A stretch of DNA of 64,000 nucleotides from an uncultured Clostridia bacterium (GTDB lineage: Bacteria; Bacillota; Clostridia; TANB77; CAG-508): NCBI GenBank assembly GCA_948678575.1, contig CAPPGO010000008.1, positions 1 to 64,000 of the forward strand, in the 5' to 3' direction. The notes under the pieces are model-generated. The model did no database searches. It was not told the DNA's origin and saw nothing but the letters and a program-made list of their open reading frames with translations. The first letter of the stretch is position 1. Each line of letters begins with the position of its first letter. Both the position numbers and the translations under genes were made by a program. Shown piece by piece: positions 54,530 through 63,043 of this stretch.

Positions 54530-54790
54530 AAAAACAAAAAAGGTCATTCGACATAGGACGAATGACCGTGTTACCACCTAAATTTAAAAATTATCTTATA
54601 ATAAATAATTTTCCTCTAATTTCTTTAACGCAGAATTACGAATATACTTACTTCTTTTGGTATATTAGCTCCAAGGTGATAATAAATAAGTTATTTCCTG
54701 CTAAAATCTCACCAATCATTAGCTCTCTTTTGGTTTTTGCTTATTTATATTGTCCTTTTCTTTGCTTTTTATATTAATTTTAATATAAAT
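54530..54790 (-). promoter_or_regulatory. T-box leader of ileS
   Basis: On the minus strand the leader contains a long stem I region, then the T-box sequence AGGTGGTAACACGG (54566-54579), then a perfect terminator stem GGTCATTCG/CGAATGACC with a T run (54530-54567). The T-box sequence can pair with the terminator's 5' arm to form the antiterminator. Uncharged tRNA-Ile should favour read-through. I did not fix the specifier codon with certainty; ATC occurs in the stem I arm. Confidence 0.9.
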
Positions 54791-54820
54791 ATATTATCAC
54801 TTTTATCTGTAATTTGTCAA
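54791..54820 (-). promoter_or_regulatory. Promoter of the ileS T-box transcript
   Basis: TTGACA (54815-54820) and TAATAT (54791-54796) on the minus strand, 18 nt apart, just before the leader and just past the stop of the mgtC-like gene. Confidence 0.75.
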
Positions 54821-54822
54821 TA

Positions 54823-55524
54823 TTATTCTTGTATTTCTTCTATTTCAAACACTTTACTTACTGTATCTATTGAAAGCATATCAGCCAATAATCTATTTTT
54901 ATTTATTGGATCTCTGTGTTTTCCTGTAATTTCAACAGTTTTTATAGTATTTTCATCACCTTTATCAATGTTCATTTCTTGAACTTCAATTTTATTTCTA
55001 TCTAATAATTCTTGAAGTTCTAGCATGATTTCTTTTGGATTAGTTGATTCAATATGCAAATTGATATCATGAAAATGTCCTATTTTTTCAGAAATTGAAC
55101 TAGAATGTCTAAGAACTATATATACCACAGCTGTTGCAATTAATCCACTAAAATACATACCAGCACCTATACATAATCCTATGCAAGTTATAACTAATAA
55201 ACTAGCTGCTGTTGTAAGACCTTTTACATTGAACCCATCTCTTAAAATAGTTCCAGCTCCTAAGAAACCTATTCCAGATAATAATTGTGCTGGTATTCTG
55301 CTAAAATCTGTTCCACCAGATAATTCTGATATTTTTTCCCCACATATAACAGTAAGTACAGCACTTATCCCAACTAATACATGAGTTCTAAAACCAGCTG
55401 GTTTACTTAAAGAAGCTCTTTCAAATCCTATAATTCCAGCTAAAATATATATTACAACAAGTTTAAGTATAACTTCAATTGGTTCTAACGATAAAAAACT
55501 CTCTAAGATATATAAATATTTCAA
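54823..55524 (-). CDS. MgtC/SapB-family membrane protein
   Basis: A 233-aa protein. The family block GFERASLSKPAGFRTHVLVG near residue 35 and GIGFLGAGTIL near 85 are intact. Four to five hydrophobic helices fill residues 15-140. A cytoplasmic ACT-like domain of about 80 residues follows. MgtC-type proteins are linked to Mg2+ stress and phosphate or ATP balance; direct transport is uncertain. Confidence 0.88.
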   Translation of the reverse strand: MKYLYILESFLSLEPIEVILKLVVIYILAGIIGFERASLSKPAGFRTHVLVGISAVLTVICGEKISELSGGTDFSRIPAQLLSGIGFLGAGTILRDGFNVKGLTTAASLLVITCIGLCIGAGMYFSGLIATAVVYIVLRHSSSISEKIGHFHDINLHIESTNPKEIMLELQELLDRNKIEVQEMNIDKGDENTIKTVEITGKHRDPINKNRLLADMLSIDTVSKVFEIEEIQE

Positions 55525-55584
55525 TTTATTGCCTCCTTATCTTTTGTGCATTTATTATATATCTTATGAAAAAAATTTACAATA

Positions 55585-55707
55585 TCATTTCTTTTGTTTC
55601 GTCATATTTTCCATTCTTTTTGCTTGCTCTTTTTGCTTATCTATTGGCAACCAAATATCATAAGAACAAATAAATTCACCATATTTTGTTGTTTCATCTT
55701 CATCCAT
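55585..55707 (-). CDS. Small hydrophilic protein (40 aa)
   Basis: A short frame with a GAAAGGAGAAT site and ATG at 55707. It starts MDEDETTKYGEFICSYDIWL and ends in a Lys/Gln/Glu-rich helix. No family recognised. Good ribosome site and AT-rich codon use suggest it is real. Confidence 0.5.
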   Translation of the reverse strand: MDEDETTKYGEFICSYDIWLPIDKQKEQAKRMENMTKQKK

Positions 55708-55757
55708 AATATTATTCTCCTTTCAATAATATTATGAACAAAAAACTTTAAGCTATT

Positions 55758-56618
55758 CTAAATTGGATTTACATGAATTACAGTTAAATAAACCTCTTCT
55801 ATTTCTTTATCAATCTCTTTTTCTAATTTATCTGCAATATCATGACTTTCAAATGTTGATAAATTTCCATCAACAAATATTGAAAATGAAATTTGATATT
55901 TATAGCCTACTGGTGTTGAATTAAAGTGAGTTATTTTTTGAATTTCTTTGTGTTTACTAATAATGTCTAACACTTCTTTTTTTGTATTATCATCAATACA
56001 TTTATCCATTAAAACATCATAACTTTGGATAAAAATTTTAATGGCAGAAACTAAAATCCATATTGCAATTCCAATTCCCACAATTCCATCAATCCAATAA
56101 ATTCCCTTTAAAGATACCAAACACGAAATTAAATTACATAATGTTACTATGCAGTCATTTCTGTGGTCTTCTGAATTAGCTTTTATCAATAAATTATTCA
56201 ATTTTTTTGCTATTTTATTTGTATATAAAAACAAAAACAATTTAATAACAATTGTTATAACACATACTATAACCAGCCATACTGAAAAATCATATTTATT
56301 ATGGAAAAAAATGCTAGTAGCAGAATTCTTTATTATAATTAAAGACATCACAATCATAACAATGCTTATAAACATTGAATATATGTATTCTGCTTTTCCA
56401 TGACCTAAATTATGATCTTCATCGTCTGGTTTACTTGCTATTTTATTTCCAATAAAAGTCATAACAGAAGAAAAAATATCTCCTGCACTATTAAAGCTAT
56501 CTGCAATCATTGCTTGACTTCCAGTAAGCAAACCTACTGTTGCTTTTATTACAAGTAAAAATACATTTCCTGCTATTCCCAAAATACTTGCTAATCTTAC
56601 ACTCTTAAATCTATCCAT
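55758..56618 (-). CDS. Cation diffusion facilitator (CDF) metal efflux protein
   Basis: A 286-aa metal/H+ antiporter of the CDF family. Residues for the transport site are visible: IADSFNSAGD in helix 2 and HNLGHGKAEYI after helix 2. There are six hydrophobic segments, and a C-terminal domain (about residues 205-286) with the family's Ferredoxin-like fold. Likely substrates are Zn2+, Mn2+ or Fe2+. Confidence 0.9.
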   Translation of the reverse strand: MDRFKSVRLASILGIAGNVFLLVIKATVGLLTGSQAMIADSFNSAGDIFSSVMTFIGNKIASKPDDEDHNLGHGKAEYIYSMFISIVMIVMSLIIIKNSATSIFFHNKYDFSVWLVIVCVITIVIKLFLFLYTNKIAKKLNNLLIKANSEDHRNDCIVTLCNLISCLVSLKGIYWIDGIVGIGIAIWILVSAIKIFIQSYDVLMDKCIDDNTKKEVLDIISKHKEIQKITHFNSTPVGYKYQISFSIFVDGNLSTFESHDIADKLEKEIDKEIEEVYLTVIHVNPI

Positions 56619-56665
56619 ATCTTATTCAATTTCTCTTTCTTTTTATATTAAATCAGTTTATATTA

Positions 56666-57256
56666 TTATATTTGTTTTATACTTCTATATATGTCATACC
56701 AACTATAACATTTTGTTATTTTATCTTCTACACAGTTTTTATTATATTCTGTAACATAGCAAATTACAGGAACAATTTGTGATAATTCCTTTATATTATT
56801 TGGATTATCCTCAATCATTAAATCAATCTTGTTTTCAATAATTTCTTGTGATTTTCTTTCATTTTCTGCTTTTGAAAAAATCAATTTATCATATACTATT
56901 CTGTTTTCTGATAACCATTTTTTTACTAATGCCCTCATGTTGTCACCTAGCTCATCACCTCTGTTAGTAAGCCATCTAGCAGTTATTATATATATTTCAT
57001 TTCCATCATTTTTTAACTTTTCTATAACTTCTGATGCAAATGGTCTAGCCTTTTCATTTACAGCATAATATTCTAAATATTCATTCCAAAAATTATCTTC
57101 AATTTCTTTACTAATATTAAATGTTTTACAATAATCATAATCTATATCACCAATAGTATATTCAATATTATTTTCAACACAATATTTGCTTGTATAATCA
57201 ATAACAAACTGACCTATGTTTGTTAAAACTCCATCAATATCTATTCCTATTCTCAT
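56666..57256 (-). CDS. HAD-type 5'(3')-nucleotidase-like protein
   Basis: A 196-aa protein. The ATG at 57256 with GGAGG six bases ahead is the natural start. The motif IGIDIDGVLTN (D-x-D-G-V-L) is the nucleophile motif, IYIITARWL is motif II, and LMIEDNPNNIKEL is motif IV. It resembles the NagD/NT5C-type predicted nucleotidases of Firmicutes (YqfW-like). The substrate is unproven. Confidence 0.82.
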   Translation of the reverse strand: MRIGIDIDGVLTNIGQFVIDYTSKYCVENNIEYTIGDIDYDYCKTFNISKEIEDNFWNEYLEYYAVNEKARPFASEVIEKLKNDGNEIYIITARWLTNRGDELGDNMRALVKKWLSENRIVYDKLIFSKAENERKSQEIIENKIDLMIEDNPNNIKELSQIVPVICYVTEYNKNCVEDKITKCYSWYDIYRSIKQI

Positions 57257-57437
57257 AAATTCCTCCAAATTCTACATCATTATACATAAAAAGCAAGTAA
57301 GTTTCAACTATTTTACTAATAATACAATCTATTAAATTTTTTACTTTTTTCATAATCACACAAATGCATAAAATTATCTACTTCTAATTTTTCAACAAAT
57401 ATATTTTTATTTTTTCCCTATATAATTTCTTCAAATA

Positions 57438-58178
57438 TTATAAATTATTGCTATCTTTTAATTTTAATATGTAGTAAGTAAGATAAAATGGAATTGTCAT
57501 TTGTCCTAATGACATAATTAAGCTAAACCAAAAACTTCCATTAGTAACTTTATATAAAAATTCAATTGGAGCAATACTAAAATTTTGTGATATAAACATT
57601 AAATTACTATCGAAAATATTATTTATAAAAAATGCCACACAACACATAACTCCAACTAAACTTGCAAAATATTTTATATCATCTTTTTTTAACTCTATAT
57701 ATTTTGTTTTATTTACTAATATTCCTAAATATACCATTATGCCATGAAACAAAAAACTATGAATACTAAAAAAATGGAAAGCTGGATAATATACTAATGA
57801 TGTTGATGGATATATTATAAAAATAGCTCCTCCAATTATAGAACCTGTAGCTAAAAAAACATCTCCTACTCTTTTTAGCTTGCCTTTTCCAAAAGAACTT
57901 AATAAGCCTGCATATAGTGATATACTACAATAATACAATGGTAAATATGTATTTACATTATATAATGAATTTTGAGATATACTATAAATTATTTTAATAG
58001 CTTCTAATATACACATGATTATTGTTAGTCTTGTTATTATTTTACAGACATCTTCTTTACTTTTCGACATTGTATGCTTTAATGTTAAAATAATACTACT
58101 TATTGTTATAGCAATTAGAACACAATGACCTTGCGAAAATATTCCACAAGCCTTATATTTCCCCATTTTTGAAAACAT
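57438..58178 (-). CDS. YwaF/TMEM164-like multi-pass membrane protein
   Basis: A 246-aa integral membrane protein with about seven helices. Conserved blocks are LPLYYCSISLYAG near residue 90 and HFFSIHSFLFHG near 133, as in the YwaF (TIGR02206) group. The function of that family in bacteria is not known. It stands alone. Confidence 0.8.
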   Translation of the reverse strand: MFSKMGKYKACGIFSQGHCVLIAITISSIILTLKHTMSKSKEDVCKIITRLTIIMCILEAIKIIYSISQNSLYNVNTYLPLYYCSISLYAGLLSSFGKGKLKRVGDVFLATGSIIGGAIFIIYPSTSLVYYPAFHFFSIHSFLFHGIMVYLGILVNKTKYIELKKDDIKYFASLVGVMCCVAFFINNIFDSNLMFISQNFSIAPIEFLYKVTNGSFWFSLIMSLGQMTIPFYLTYYILKLKDSNNL

Positions 58179-58364
58179 TTCTTATCCCCTCTATACTACT
58201 ATTTTACTACGACTTTCCTTAATAATTAAATATTATCATATATTTAATTATCATTCTACATATTTCTAACATATTTGAAAATTTTCCTCTGTATAATGAA
58301 TTAATATTAACAATACTACTATTTTATTTCTCTTTTTCATAGGAATTAGTAATTTTCACAAAAA

Positions 58365-58403
58365 ATAAATATCCACCAATACAACTGGTAGATATTTATT
58401 TTA
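58365..58403. terminator. Terminator in the gap after the XRE regulator gene
   Basis: AAATAAATATC and GATATTTATTT pair around a 17-nt loop with CCAATACAACTGG inside. The gap 58179-58534 shows nothing else recognisable. Confidence 0.65.
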
Positions 58404-58534
58404 TTTTTCTCAAAGTATAAATTATTCATTTACTTAATGATTAAATAAAGCAATTCGACTATAATTAAGGCAAATACTATAATAGTTTCAACAACTAAGC
58501 CAAAGAGTTGTATGACTATTTATTTGATATATTA

Positions 58535-59023
58535 TTATTCAATATTATAGTTTTTTTCTAACTCATTAACTTTTTCTTCTAATTCATTAATTCTAACATT
58601 TATTTCATAAATACTTTGTGCATCTGTTAATGTACTATCAAGATTTGATTTAGAAATTTGTATTGCAAATTTATATAATCCTATAACTATAATTATTAAA
58701 ACTAATAATAGTATCACAATTCCAGATTGTAACAACATTTTACTCTTATGCTCATTACTTTTGTTTAAATTCAAAAGATTTTCTTCTGCTCTTTTATCAT
58801 AATTATTCATTTCAATCATCTCCCCACTTAATAATTCATTTACACTAATATCAAGTTCATTACATAGTTCAAGCATTATTGATGAATCTGGCATACCTTT
58901 TCCAGTTTCCCATTTTGATATTGCTCTATCTGTAATGTTTAGTTTTTCTGCAAGCTCTGCTTGTGTCATATTTTTATTTTTTCTACATTCAGCAATGAAC
59001 TTTCCTACCTTTGCTTGCTCCAT
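58535..59023 (-). CDS. XRE-family regulator with membrane helix
   Basis: A 162-aa protein. An HTH_3 domain occupies residues 5-65 (KNKNMTQAELAEKLNITDRA, then KWETGKGMPD). A transmembrane helix follows at about 98-118. The end is a coiled coil (VRINELEEKVNELEKN). Membrane-linked XRE regulators of this type respond to envelope or cell-density cues. The target is unknown. Confidence 0.85.
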   Translation of the reverse strand: MEQAKVGKFIAECRKNKNMTQAELAEKLNITDRAISKWETGKGMPDSSIMLELCNELDISVNELLSGEMIEMNNYDKRAEENLLNLNKSNEHKSKMLLQSGIVILLLVLIIIVIGLYKFAIQISKSNLDSTLTDAQSIYEINVRINELEEKVNELEKNYNIE

Positions 59024-59171
59024 ATTTTACCCTCCTTTAATATTATTGTAAAGTCTTTATCTATAAAAGTAAACATACTAATCGTTGAGTGAGGAAAACA
59101 ACAATTAGTAGAGTTCTAAAAATTACTCATATAATTTTATGTAGACTGATTTTACTAACCTTACATGCAAA

Positions 59172-59197
59172 AAAAGCAGATTTTTAAATCTGCTTTT
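59172..59197. terminator. Near-perfect terminator palindrome
   Basis: AAAAGCAGATTT and AAATCTGCTTTT form a 12-bp stem with a two-base loop, which can stop transcription from both sides. It marks the left side of the accessory region. Confidence 0.75.
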
Positions 59198-59539
59198 AAT
59201 GGTGCCCTAACTAGACACGTTTGCGAAATCGTTAGGACAAAAAATATCTATTTTCAACTCTTAATTATAGTTATATCAATAGTTTGCAAGAATTATATTT
59301 GCAAACTTGTTTTTTGACTATATTTAATGTAACATAAAATAGTAGAAATTACAAGAGCTAAAACAAAAATAATATTTCCAAAATTTTGTTTTGTTCGCTT
59401 GTATTTTATCTAATAATGTTGTATAGTTGTAGATATAGAAAATGAGAATAAGCGGAGTGTGTTGCCACCTTTGACAACTTAGTGTTTACAAAAACCTCCA
59501 CAACTTAGTTTGTGAGATTGAATATAGGAGGTGGTTAAT

Positions 59540-59656
59540 ATGGTAGAATCAGCATTAATAATTATTACATATCTACTTTTCTACGGATTAGTAGCAATGA
59601 CTATCATAAATGTTGCCTTGTTAATCATCATCTGTTGGTTACTTCATAGGCAATAA
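59540..59656 (+). CDS. Small hydrophobic peptide, candidate type I toxin (38 aa)
   Basis: The only plus-strand gene I can support. A perfect AGGAGG site lies eight bases before ATG at 59540. The product is almost wholly hydrophobic with one membrane-spanning segment (ALIIITYLLFYG, then VALLIIICWLL) and ends HRQ. This is the form of TxpA/Fst-type toxins. It is followed by a strong terminator and framed by inverted repeats. No homologue can be named from memory. Confidence 0.6.
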   Translation: MVESALIIITYLLFYGLVAMTIINVALLIIICWLLHRQ

Positions 59657-59659
59657 AAA

Positions 59660-59695
59660 ATAAACCATTCTGCTTTGGCGAGTGAAATGGTTTAT
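59660..59695. terminator. Terminator of the toxin-like transcript
   Basis: ATAAACCATT and AATGGTTTAT form a 10-bp stem with a 16-nt loop just past the toxin stop. On the minus strand the same stem would start within a candidate antisense RNA. Confidence 0.7.
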
Positions 59696-59841
59696 TAAAC
59701 ATATTCTCGGCAACACACTTTGTGTTACTCATTTTCTATCTTTATTATACATTCATTTTTTTATTTTGTCAAATATAATTTTTTCACAATTTTTTACTGT
59801 TAAAACTATTTAATCTAACTTACAACTTGTAATTTATCTCG

Positions 59842-60198
59842 TTAAACTATATTCTCACCTAATATAATTTTAGGCATTGTAATTAAACATCTATTCCATC
59901 TTTTATAAAATTTTTCTATACCTAACTTTGATACCTCTGCATGAATTTCTTTACTTTCTAAAGTCCAGTGTAGAATATAGGTAACTTTATCAACATATCT
60001 AGTTAGTTTAACTGGTGGGATTCCTTCCTTAACTGCATTAAAGGCTTTTTGTCTATGAGTCCTTTTTATATATTTAACATCAATAACACCTTTTTGAGAT
60101 TTATAAAACTCTGCTACTTCCTTCATTAGTGCTTCTACTTCATCTTGTTTATTTATTTTTACTTCATAAATACATATTTCATTAAACATATTTTTCAC
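59842..60198 (-). CDS. Hypothetical protein, possible dimeric α/β-barrel (ABM-like)
   Basis: A 118-aa protein I cannot name. The pattern ICIYEVKINKQDEVEALMKE followed by GVIDVKYIKRTH and a later YILHWTLESKEIHAEVS resembles antibiotic-biosynthesis monooxygenase-like (ABM) ferredoxin folds. It lies between the toxin-like module and the mobile element genes. Confidence 0.5.
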   Translation of the reverse strand: MKNMFNEICIYEVKINKQDEVEALMKEVAEFYKSQKGVIDVKYIKRTHRQKAFNAVKEGIPPVKLTRYVDKVTYILHWTLESKEIHAEVSKLGIEKFYKRWNRCLITMPKIILGENIV

Positions 60199-60226
60199 CT
60201 CTACAAATTACTATTTGTCTTCATCA

Positions 60227-60703
60227 TTATAACATATTTTTTATATTTATGTTATTTACTAAATTGTTATAAATCGTTTTATCTAAATACATATTTTTCT
60301 TTATAAAATCTTTTTCAATTATTTTCAAAAATCTTTCAATCTCAATTTTTATCTCTCTATCTGTCATAGTATTAGTAAAAAAATGCAGTCCATTTGCAGG
60401 CATAGGTTCAATGAAATGCTTTTTAGTTGTATTATAAAAGTATCTTTTATCTTTGCATAGCCATAAGTCAAAAATTATATCTTTTCCTTTTATAATAATT
60501 TGTATATAGCCTACAATTTGATTGTACTTCCAAATAGATTGTGGCAAATTAAATCTTTTTAACCATCTTTCATAATCTCCTATTTCATCATTAAGTTCTA
60601 AAAAGTGTTTTATACTAGATTCATTGGAAGTTTCCCATTTTTTATAAAATTTTTCTTCACTCATAGAATAAACAGGAATTTCAAATATCACTTTTGGCTC
60701 CAT
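60227..60703 (-). CDS. Hypothetical protein (158 aa)
   Basis: I start it at 60703, where AGGAG is eight bases before ATG. It has no clear domain; the middle is rich in Trp, Tyr and Lys (WKYNQIVGYIQIII, DLWLCKDKRYFY). It might be a cargo gene of the neighbouring mobile element. No prediction of function. Confidence 0.5.
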   Translation of the reverse strand: MEPKVIFEIPVYSMSEEKFYKKWETSNESSIKHFLELNDEIGDYERWLKRFNLPQSIWKYNQIVGYIQIIIKGKDIIFDLWLCKDKRYFYNTTKKHFIEPMPANGLHFFTNTMTDREIKIEIERFLKIIEKDFIKKNMYLDKTIYNNLVNNINIKNML

Positions 60704-60811
60704 TATCATTTCTCCTAACATGAAAATTCAATTCAATTATAATATAAAGCATTGCTTTTTACAATAGCTAGGTAGTCAAATAGTTTATATAACAAAACAA
60801 GATAGAATAAT

Positions 60812-62102
60812 CTACCTTGTTTTATTTCTGTCTTTTTTATTCTTTTCCTGTTCTTTCTCAAATTGTGCTTTTTCATGTTCAATTTGCTCATGTAATTGAT
60901 GTTTCTTAATTCTTTCCATCCTTTGCTTTATATTATTGCAATGATTTATTTCTTCTGTAATTGGAGTAATCTGTTTTGAAAGCTCTACAATTTCATTTTC
61001 TATTGTTTGTTTTTCTTCATCTGTTTTTGCTCTTTTATGTTTTTTCCAAAGATTTTCTCTTTTACTTTTCAATGGGTTAACTCTTTCATAAGCAGATTTT
61101 TCAAAATCTAGTAATTCTTGCTCCGTCTTTATATTATATTTTGCTAAAAATCTTGCTTGATTAGAATACTCATCCATTTTCTTAATCTCTGCTATTAGTT
61201 CTGGTGTCATTTTTGTTATATTCGATTTTAAAGCTCTTTCTGTACTGATACCGAATAATTTCTCATATTGATATATAAGATAGGCAATACAACCTTTATT
61301 TTGATAATGTTTTTCTTTTTGTTTATTATAATTCTCACAAGTTCTAGTAATCAGTATCATGGGATTAGAAGAATATGGGTATAGTGGCTGTGTTTCTAAT
61401 ATTCTCTTGTATATATTTTCTTTTGAGTATTTATTACCAAATTGCCTTTCAATTCTTGTGTTTCTTTTGTATGGATCACACCTTATAGATAGAGTATTAT
61501 TTTTGTCTGTAACTATATAGTCTAAATCTTGTAGTATCTTTATAAATTCATTGTAATCTTTTGCATTTGCTATTGCATAATCAATAGAATCTTTCATCAG
61601 TTCCTTGTATAAACTGCTTGTAGCATATTTATTATATTTTTCTTCTTGCGATAATACATTTAATCCATATTCTTCACAAAGTCTATCTGATGTTTTTCTC
61701 ATAATAGCATAATCTTTTTTAGTGTTACAAAATTTCTTGCCATCTGAAAAAGAAACAGAGTTTAGTATGAAGTGATTATGCAAATTATCTGTGTTCAAAT
61801 GTGTTGTAACTACTACTTGAAATTTATCTCCCCATAATTCTTCAGCAAGTTTAATACCAATTTCGTGTGCTTGTTCTGGTGTTATTTCTCCTTTTACAAA
61901 AGATTGTACTGCGTGAAAGCATTGTATTCCATCTGTTTTAAAATATTGCTTTTTTACATTTATCATTTCTTGGTATGATGTATCAGGCATACAGTTTATA
62001 CCTGATACATATAATCTTTCTTCCGTCTTTTCTCCGATTTACTGCATAGTTTATTGTTATGTCTAATCTATCTTTTACTTTCCATATTTTTGTTACTGCC
62101 AT
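60812..62102 (-). CDS. MobA/VirD2-type relaxase, interrupted by one CGG-linked +1 shift
   Basis: A relaxase that nicks oriT to mobilise the element, about 429 aa after correction. The true start is ATG at 62102 (MAVTKIWKVKDRLDITINYA), then AVN, where an in-frame CGG (62034-62036) breaks the frame. Skipping one base gives EKTEERLYVSGINCMPD and the long frame to 60812. The family motifs follow: SGINC, YQEM, and HLNTDNLHNHFILNSV with the metal-binding His triad. Without the shift the N-terminal DNA-binding part is lost. Confidence 0.85.
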
Positions 62103-62109
62103 AATTTAA

Positions 62110-62424
62110 TTACCACCCACTAACATTTTTATTTCTTGTTGGTATAAGATAACCTTCTTCTAATGCTAGTATAAAATTTTGTATTTGATTATATAAAGTT
62201 GCATACTTATTTTCATTTACATAGCCTTTATACTGATTATAAACTCTTGACATCTGATTTAAGTTTGTTGCCATACCACGAAGTTGTGATAATATCTCAT
62301 AAAATTTTTCATCTGGTTTTTCTTTTAGCTGATAATCTAAAATTATTTTCCTAAAAAATTCTGATTTATTTAATCCAGACTTTCTTACTTTCTCATTTAA
62401 TATTCTATTTTCTTCTTCATTCAA
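62110..62424 (-). CDS. MobC-like mobilisation protein
   Basis: A 104-aa relaxosome accessory protein, probably a ribbon-helix-helix DNA binder. NEEENRILNEKVRKSGLNKSEFFRK and the following LRGMATNLNQMSRVYNQ are typical. The frame stays open upstream (NRNIKINIFL) to a TGA at about 62465, so the real N-terminus may begin at a non-ATG codon there; the TTG at 62424 is the latest possible start. It lies 7 nt before the relaxase gene. Confidence 0.8.
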   Translation of the reverse strand: MNEEENRILNEKVRKSGLNKSEFFRKIILDYQLKEKPDEKFYEILSQLRGMATNLNQMSRVYNQYKGYVNENKYATLYNQIQNFILALEEGYLIPTRNKNVSGW

Positions 62425-62489
62425 AAAGATATTTATTTTTATATTTCTATTTCTTATAATTTCTCATCTCGCTTTCTATTTTTATATTA

Positions 62490-62585
62490 GGGTTTGGGAC
62501 TTGTCCCATTCAATATTGGTATTTGTGGCGTGAGTACAAATACGTTGCTTGCTAAATCAATATTTTTAGGTTGTACTCACACTTC
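62490..62585. other. Candidate oriT region with inverted repeats
   Basis: The gap before mobC contains GGGAC, a 2-nt loop and GTCCC (62496-62507), and GTGAGTACAA (62530-62539) repeated inverted as TTGTACTCAC (62571-62580). Inverted repeats next to mobC are where MOBP-type elements carry their nick region. The nick site itself is not identified. Confidence 0.45.
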
Positions 62586-62641
62586 ATATTTGGTGATTAT
62601 TCTTAATTTACTGCAAATTAGTTATAAATTAGAATAAATTT

Positions 62642-63018
62642 TTACACATAAATCAACTCATTATATATAATTTCTTCTGCTTGTGCTTTAATAGAGTTCA
62701 TTGCTGCTACCCAAGCTAATTGGTCTTTTGCTTTTAATTCTTCTGTAATATTTTCTTTTTTTACTAATTCATTTATCATAAAATCTAATCTATTTTGAGC
62801 TGTTTCTTGAATTTCTTTTAGATGATTATTAAGTGTTCCTTTGTAAACATTATCATATATTCTGCTTTTTTATTTGTTTTTAGATAGTTTAATCTTGCTC
62901 TACCATATTTGTTTAATGCTATTTTTTCTTTTTCTAATACTAAATTTGGCATATAATAATCGCCTTGTTTTGTGTACTCAATTCCATATTTATTTTCTTT
63001 TATTTCTTTATTTTCCAT
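62642..63018 (-). pseudogene. TnpV-like transposon protein, single-base frameshift
   Basis: TnpV is a small protein of unknown role carried by serine-recombinase elements. The start MENKEIKENKYGIEYTKQGD (ATG at 63018, GGAGGT seven bases ahead) is normal. Near 62850 a base is missing: reading -1 continues as KGTLNNHLKEIQETAQNRLD and ends at TAA at 62642 with the family's typical AEEIIYNELIYV. No CGG is involved and no slippery heptamer is obvious. Confidence 0.75.
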
Positions 63019-63043
63019 TTGTTTTACCTCCATAATTTTATTT

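Larger units (their letters stand above)
59435..59739. repeat. 305-bp inverted-repeat-bounded unit of a candidate type I toxin-antitoxin
   Basis: The left edge (ATAGAAAATGAG and AGTGTGTTGCC, 59435-59466) is repeated inverted at the right edge (GGCAACACACT and CTCATTTTCTAT, 59709-59739). The unit carries a plus-strand toxin-like gene and a terminator shared by both strands. The inverted ends could place similar promoters on both strands, one for the toxin mRNA and one for an antisense RNA. Confidence 0.5.

Noticed and set aside
59198..59245. GGTGCCCTAACTAGACACG and following bases as an attachment site of the mobile element
   Set aside because: The other end of the element is outside the window, so no matching copy can be compared; there is no proof.
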